Positions 59,314-64,000 of a DNA stretch of 64,000 nucleotides are shown here, in pieces. This DNA is from Echinococcus granulosus (Eukaryota > Platyhelminthes > Cestoda > Cyclophyllidea > Taeniidae): the NCBI RefSeq assembly GCF_000524195.1, contig NW_020170399.1, positions 917,758 through 981,757 on the forward strand, written 5' to 3'. Position 1 is the first letter of the stretch; every line of letters begins with the position of its first letter. The notes beneath the pieces are model-generated. The model was not told the DNA's origin. It did not search any database and saw only the letters and a list, made by a program, of their open reading frames with translations. Both the position numbers and the translations under genes were made by a program.

Positions 59314-60398
59314 CTAGAAGGAGAATAAATGAACAATGAACGAACGTCACCAGCCTTCACCATCGCACCTACAAAACGAATTTGAAGCGGCACTCCTGTA
59401 AATGATTAACATAAAGTATCCTAATAAGAAATAAAAAATTTACACTGGTAAAATTAGATTTTAGGTAACACTAAAATGCTGCCAATATTTTTGTGCACCT
59501 ATGCTGACAAACGTCTCTTAGTAAAAAAAGGGAATTAAAAACCGTAATTAGGACAATAATCTTACTTCGTAAGACTCACAATATCGTACGTTTATTTGTA
59601 ATTACCATATATACTGTTCTAAACTAGAAAAAAATGTCACCTTGTCCAGACTTCTGTAATCTGGCCAATATATTGAGAGACTCTGCAACTTTGCATTTGT
59701 AACCAGTGCTGAAGTGATCTGGATCTTGTTTAACTGCGCTTTGGGCCGCTGAAGTCCTATCCTCCTGCCTTGGAGTTAATCTCTTAGCATTTTGGGTTTT
59801 TTGTGAGTTGGTAATACATGCCTTTGGTACTTTTGATACATACTTTAACACTGTGCAAAGATGGGACAGGTTTTTAAACTCGTGTACTAGCCAGAAGATT
59901 CTGTTCTAACCGCAGCTCATCCAATTTTCTAAAGGACAACCTATTGCAGCTCTACAGAAGTGTCTCTTCCCTTGAAATACATCGCAGGTTTGACGCCTAT
60001 TATAGAAAGTACCAATTTTATTCCACCAACAATCTACGTGCAATCGATTTTCGCGCAGCACAATAATGCGCTTTTATAAGGGACTGTAATCAAGAATAAA
60101 CAAAGGTCAGATATACATACATGTATATGTTTAATGAAAAAGGAGATCTTCAAAAGTTATGTTTGAACATAGAGGCCTCAAGGGAAACCCAGGAAGCTTC
60201 AACTAAAGCAGCGGAGTTTGTAAGAAACACTTATCTAAATCTAAGTTTTTAAAAGAAAAAGGTACAAATTAGATCAGGTTAGTAACTCAATTTGGTTTAT
60301 CGATTATTCGAGAAGTTGGTGCACACTAAATATCAAGCAAAACAAATTACTTCTATTCTACCATGAGCGACGTTTCACTCTGCATTTGGACAAAAATG
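59314..60398. other. Region upstream of MIC26/27 homologue
   Basis: About 1.1 kb that should contain the missing 5' exon(s). A 75-codon minus-strand frame (59624-59851) with RLTPRQEDRTSAAQSAVKQ is the only sizeable open frame; no family recognised. Confidence 0.4.
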
Positions 60399-60596
60399 TG
60401 TAGCGTCCCGAGACTCCCTTAAGACGAAAGAAGACACAATACTCGGTCAGAATATATATATTCAGCACGGAGAAGGTGTCCGGGCTATTGGCATGGCCCA
60501 AAAGGCCAGCCCACCCAGCGAGGCACAAGGGGGCTAATTCGAAGTACAAAAGTGGCGCCTCACCGGAACCGAGGGATAAACCACCATCGTATTACA
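60399..60596 (+). repeat. Solo LTR of the TRIM-like family (subfamily A) with AATG target duplication
   Basis: 198 bp, TGTAGCGTCCCGAGACTCCC to ATCGTATTACA, flanked by AATG on both sides (60395-60398, 60597-60600). It is very close in sequence to the LTRs of the intact element at 47856-48732. A clean solo LTR with a duplication implies LTR-LTR recombination after insertion. Confidence 0.85.
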
Positions 60597-60988
60597 AATG
60601 TAATGAAGGTGTCTGAATTGCTTGGGTGAAAACTAGCTTTACCTGACAAGAAACCAGCAGAATAGAGTTATAAACTGCCGACAGTGGGATTCCTAGCGAA
60701 AATAAAAGAACGATTAAGTTATCACAAGAAGAATAAGATTACTTACCAAAGCTTTTTAGCAATGCTCATATTGTTTGAATGTGGATCTTAGAGAGTAATC
60801 GGGTAATTAACTCTAACCTTGTGATTAAGAATAGGCCGGAATTCCTTGAAGCAGATAAGAGCTGTGGCCCAACCCCGTAAAACTGCACATGTTTTCTTTG
60901 AATTTAATTAACAAAAGTGTCTTAGTCAAATTGTTTTGGTCAAAGGGTATGAAGGCGCATAAAAGGAGATAAGTTAAGGACGTTGTAC

Positions 60989-61171
60989 TGTAGGGTTCCA
61001 AGACTTCTCTGAAGACGAAAATGGACACAATGCTCGGGCAGATTATATATTCAGCACAGAGGTGTTTGGGCTATTGGCATAGCGCAAAGGCCAGCTTGCC
61101 CAGCTAGTTACACAAAGGTTAATTCAAAGTCTAAACGTGATGGCTCACCAATACCAGTAAATCTTCTTAAC
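60989..61171 (+). repeat. Solo LTR of the TRIM-like family (subfamily A), decayed
   Basis: Begins TGTAGGGTTCCAAGACTTCT and carries 'acacaatgctcgggcag', 'ggctattggcatagc', 'aaaggccagcttgcccagc' and 'ggctcaccaatacc'. The 3' end is degraded, so no target duplication can be defined. Confidence 0.7.
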
Positions 61172-61854
61172 GTGGTGCGTGTAGCATCAGGCTCATCATT
61201 CAATTCGAGTGCTGTCTTCGTTAGATATTGTGCTTTTTGGACTTGTTATAATAGCATTGTCCAAAATTAGACTGTCCTATGGTTTATAAATTATTGCGTT
61301 GGTTAGAATGCAGATTTCTCATTTCCATTAATAAACAAATGCACATGTTGTCAGACGGTAATGCTGTGTCTCGTAAGTCTAGCACTCTTTTGCATAATTA
61401 CGCCAAGTTTGCAGTACAAGTTTTTTTTTTAGTGACAGCATTTTTATAATTGTAGATGCATAATTTTTAGTTTGTTTATATGAATCTAAAGGATGTGATT
61501 TGCATCGGCTGATCACGGTCGTGCAGATCTTTCACGTGCAGCCGCCGTCTAGTTTCGGTAGGCTTTGTTGTCATCAGTAATGTGATGGTTGAGTAAAAGT
61601 GCTGGACTGATATTAGCTGAGGCCTTTATTAGTAATGACCACTTTAGCGACTACGCCAATGTTTATGTTTTCTGGGCGTTTGAATCTTGCGTTTTTTAAA
61701 CTATCTCCTAGCAGATAACTTTGGCATGATTAGCGCCTCATATGGTTTGTTCAGTTTGACTCTCTTCTAGGCCCCATTCCATTTAATATTTCCTTGAACT
61801 ACTACCATACTCAGAAGTCGGAGCATCTGTTGATCCAACTTTTACAGACCGATC
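61172..61854. other. Upstream region of RRM gene
   Basis: 0.7 kb with no gene; presumably the promoter and 5' UTR of the RRM gene. Confidence 0.5.
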
Positions 61855-63763
61855 ATGGGGAAAATGAACTATCGTCCTGCAGAAAAACCTATGGAAAGTA
61901 AAATTAGCAGATCAGAAGCTTCCAGTAAGGTACATTCATGAGTGCAGTACCAACGTCCCATTATCGTCCTCGTTGATATTCCTTCAAATCGGTGATGTCA
62001 TATTGGTCTCTATTTTTTGGTATTGATCTTATCTGTTATTTTATAACTAACCCACTTATCTACACAATTTTTCATGCTCATGCATTTTTAAGTTAAAACT
62101 GCTCCAAAGTCCACTATTGCACATTTATTATTGTTTTCTGCATTTTATAAGCTCTCAAAATCTCCTGGGACTAATCTGAAAAAGAAATCACTTAATGGGG
62201 CCAAAAGTGCCTTGAAGGTCAGTAAGCTGCCGAAGTTCCCTCCTGTGAATCTCTGTGCTGTTGTCGCTGTACTCCCTACAATAGTGGCGGCTTTTGGCAC
62301 ATCTACTGAATATTTTAGGAACCGAAACTGCCCTCCTCGATTATTCTCCCTGGAAAGTTAGGAGAAATTAATGAGAACCTGGATGATGCATCTCTTCTCG
62401 CTGAGATCAGAAGACGCATTTGTATGTTTAGTTGCATCTTTTGTAGTACCCCAAGTCTACTTCATCAAATTATAACTATGTTCTAAACCATCTACGTAGG
62501 GGCAGCTTTACCCGTAATAATGTGCTCTCCCCCCCCCCCCCCCTACCATTTCCTCCACGATAAAGTGCTAGCCATCAGGGACCGTTTTAAATTCTATTAG
62601 GTGATCAAAATGCTAAGACCATCAGGGTATCGCCAGTACCGAAAACCTGTCCCCCTCTTCTGCTCCGGGATCTCTGTCCTACGTCAGTAGCTGTGCGTAT
62701 ACCGTCGAAGCAGAATTGCAGGTACTGTAACCAGGGCTTCCGGTCGCGTTTGTAGTGCTGGATGCATTCGATCGGTTTTTTACTCCTGGTGACCCAAACA
62801 TTGATGGCTAACGCATCCGTCTCATTCTTTTGTTTCGTTATTTCCTTCTAGATATGCCTTCATCAAATTTGCTTCCTCGACAGCAGCTGAAGCAGCGGCA
62901 AAAGAGGTGACTGGGAAGCTTGTGGGTGGGAAAGCGATCAAGGCGATCTTGTGCAGCGAAAGACCTCCCCGGGTGGAAGCTGACTGGAAATCACCGGAGG
63001 AGCGGGAACTAGATGCCTTTGACCTGACCACCCTCTATGTCTCGTGTCTTCCACGCTTAACAGAGCGCACGACTCTCGCCCAGATCTTTCGCACTGCAGA
63101 CAAGATTAAATATGAAAGCCTTCCGGATGGTACATCTAAGGGGTAGGCTGCCTTAAAATCAGGTTTCATTCTGTTTGTCTTCACTAGTTTTAATTTGAAC
63201 TGGCACTCAATTTTTCAGATTTTGTATTTTGAAATATCGGACCCGCGAATTGGCTCAAAAGGCATTCGTGGAGCTCCACGGCACTCTTTTGAAGGGAGTA
63301 CCGATTTCTGTCAACTTTTTGATTAAGGTAACCATCTGACTATATCAAATGATTCACGTAAATGTTGGGTTCAAGCATAGCTATCTGCCCGTTTTAGTCC
63401 AAGGAGAAGGCTGAAGCGAGGGAAACGGTGAAGGAAGAGGCCTCGCATGAAGATTTGAAACGCAAAGCACCGGAGGGAAGCGAAGAGGTTATGAAGCCGA
63501 ATAAGAAATGCCGTTGCGAAAATACAAATGCTGAAGACGGCAAGGTCGTTAGTGACCCATCTGGTCAGACGAGGGAAATTCCTACCAAAATTAAAGTTGA
63601 CAGAACAGGAAACGATACAGTTTCGTTAAAGAAAGCGGATAAGGGTCCGGACTTCTCTATCAAGTATTCAAAGGGTCCTGAACCCAAACGAGCTAAACTG
63701 CAACCCTATCAACTCTCGAAGAAGTCTGGGAACAGGGCAAAGAAACCAAAAAATCCCAAATAG
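61855..63763 (+). CDS. Two-RRM RNA-binding protein with lysine-rich C-terminus (nucleolin-like organisation)
   Basis: Predicted nuclear RNA-binding protein. Seven exons: 61855-61929, 62152-62217, 62319-62421, 62601-62721, 62852-63142, 63219-63327, 63398-63763. They sum to 1,131 nt, or 376 residues. A basic N-terminus (LKKKSLNGAKSALK) precedes a weak first RRM whose RNP1 is YAFIKFAS, followed by TAAEAAAKEVTGKLVGGKAI. The second RRM is clearer: RNP2 TLYVSCLP, RNP1 KGFCILKYRT, then AQKAFVELHGTLLKGVPISV. The last exon is lysine-rich and charged (LKRKAPEGSEEVMKPNKKC, KKSGNRAKKPKNPK), typical of nucleolar localisation. The first exon is inferred from a phase-0 ATG exon (MGKMNYRPAEKPMES) with donor AAG|GTACAT. 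RRM1 RNP2 is poorly conserved. Orthologue not identified; nucleolin-like is a description of layout only. Confidence 0.85.
62529..62543 (+). repeat. Poly-C tract
   Basis: Run of 15 C in intron 3 of the RRM gene, 58 bp before the next exon. It is the longest homopolymer of G/C seen in the window and liable to sequencing error. Confidence 0.9.
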
Positions 63764-64000
63764 GTGTAAAGCGTCATTTACCTTAAATAAGCGATTTGTA
63801 CAAAGCTTCATTTGCATTTATCAGTGTCTGTAAAAACCGGTGAACGCTTTCTGCTCCGCTAATTATGCGCTTGGAAACAAGGGTCGGATTTTGTACAGAT
63901 GTCATGTACTAACTCCAGCACAGGCCTAAAGTGGGGAAAGCTGTCCAAGTTCGGGTGTTTAGCATGAACAGGGGGTGATGGTACCAAGGGGGGGGGCGGA
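63764..64000. other. RRM gene 3' flank
   Basis: Last 237 bp of the window. It contains AATAAG-like (63785) but no exact AATAAA near the stop, and a G-rich run at the very end (from about 63988). No other feature. Confidence 0.4.

Noticed and set aside
59624..59851. 75-codon minus-strand frame upstream of MIC26/27
   Set aside because: Considered as the missing N-terminal exon, but its possible donors are in phase 1 or 2 while the next exon needs phase 0; left as unresolved.

Overview
The window looks like nuclear DNA of a metazoan, most likely a flatworm (cestode or trematode). All recognisable genes are intron-split with GT-AG (and some GC-AG) splice sites. Intron sizes are very mixed, from about 28 nt to nearly 3 kb. 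There is a divergent intronless dynein light chain of the kind expanded in flatworms. An abundant ~0.9 kb repeat matches the TRIM (terminal-repeat retrotransposon in miniature) type known from cestodes. The flatworm assignment is inference; genus is not determined.

Layout. 1-1776: last exon of a choline/carnitine O-acyltransferase (closest to choline acetyltransferase), preceded by its last intron with a TRIM fragment. 4468-27951 (+): one very large gene whose 28 modelled exons give a 2,132-residue FERM protein. It has a FARP/FRMD7-like FERM plus FERM-adjacent head and a ~1,770-residue low-complexity tail with histidine runs, RS-like stretches, a coiled coil and acidic segments. 28937-29230 (+): intronless dynein light chain-like gene. 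33262-33720 (+): intronless four-TM claudin/PMP22-like gene. 34.8-40.8 kb: gene-poor, three TRIM copies. 41044-41917 (+): possible three-exon small membrane protein. 42622-47036 (-): 16-exon adenylate kinase 7 (AK7). 47856-48732: the cleanest TRIM copy, with 196-bp LTRs and a 4-bp target duplication. 49311-50061 (+): mitochondrial ATP synthase subunit d. 50369-51227 (-): Mediator subunit MED10. 52645-57670 (-): atlastin GTPase. 58597-59313 (-): MICOS MIC26/MIC27 (APOO/APOOL) homologue, N-terminus not located. 61855-63763 (+): two-RRM protein with a lysine-rich tail.

The genes do not form an operon-like functional unit. The right half (49-64 kb) is compact housekeeping DNA (mitochondrial inner membrane, ER fusion, transcription, RNA binding). 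The left half is dominated by the FERM gene and its repeat-filled introns. Exon models were built by hand from splice consensus, reading phase and family conservation. The summed exon lengths of the FERM, AK7, ATP5PD, atlastin and RRM models are exact multiples of three, which supports them. No CRISPR, rRNA or convincing tRNA gene was seen.
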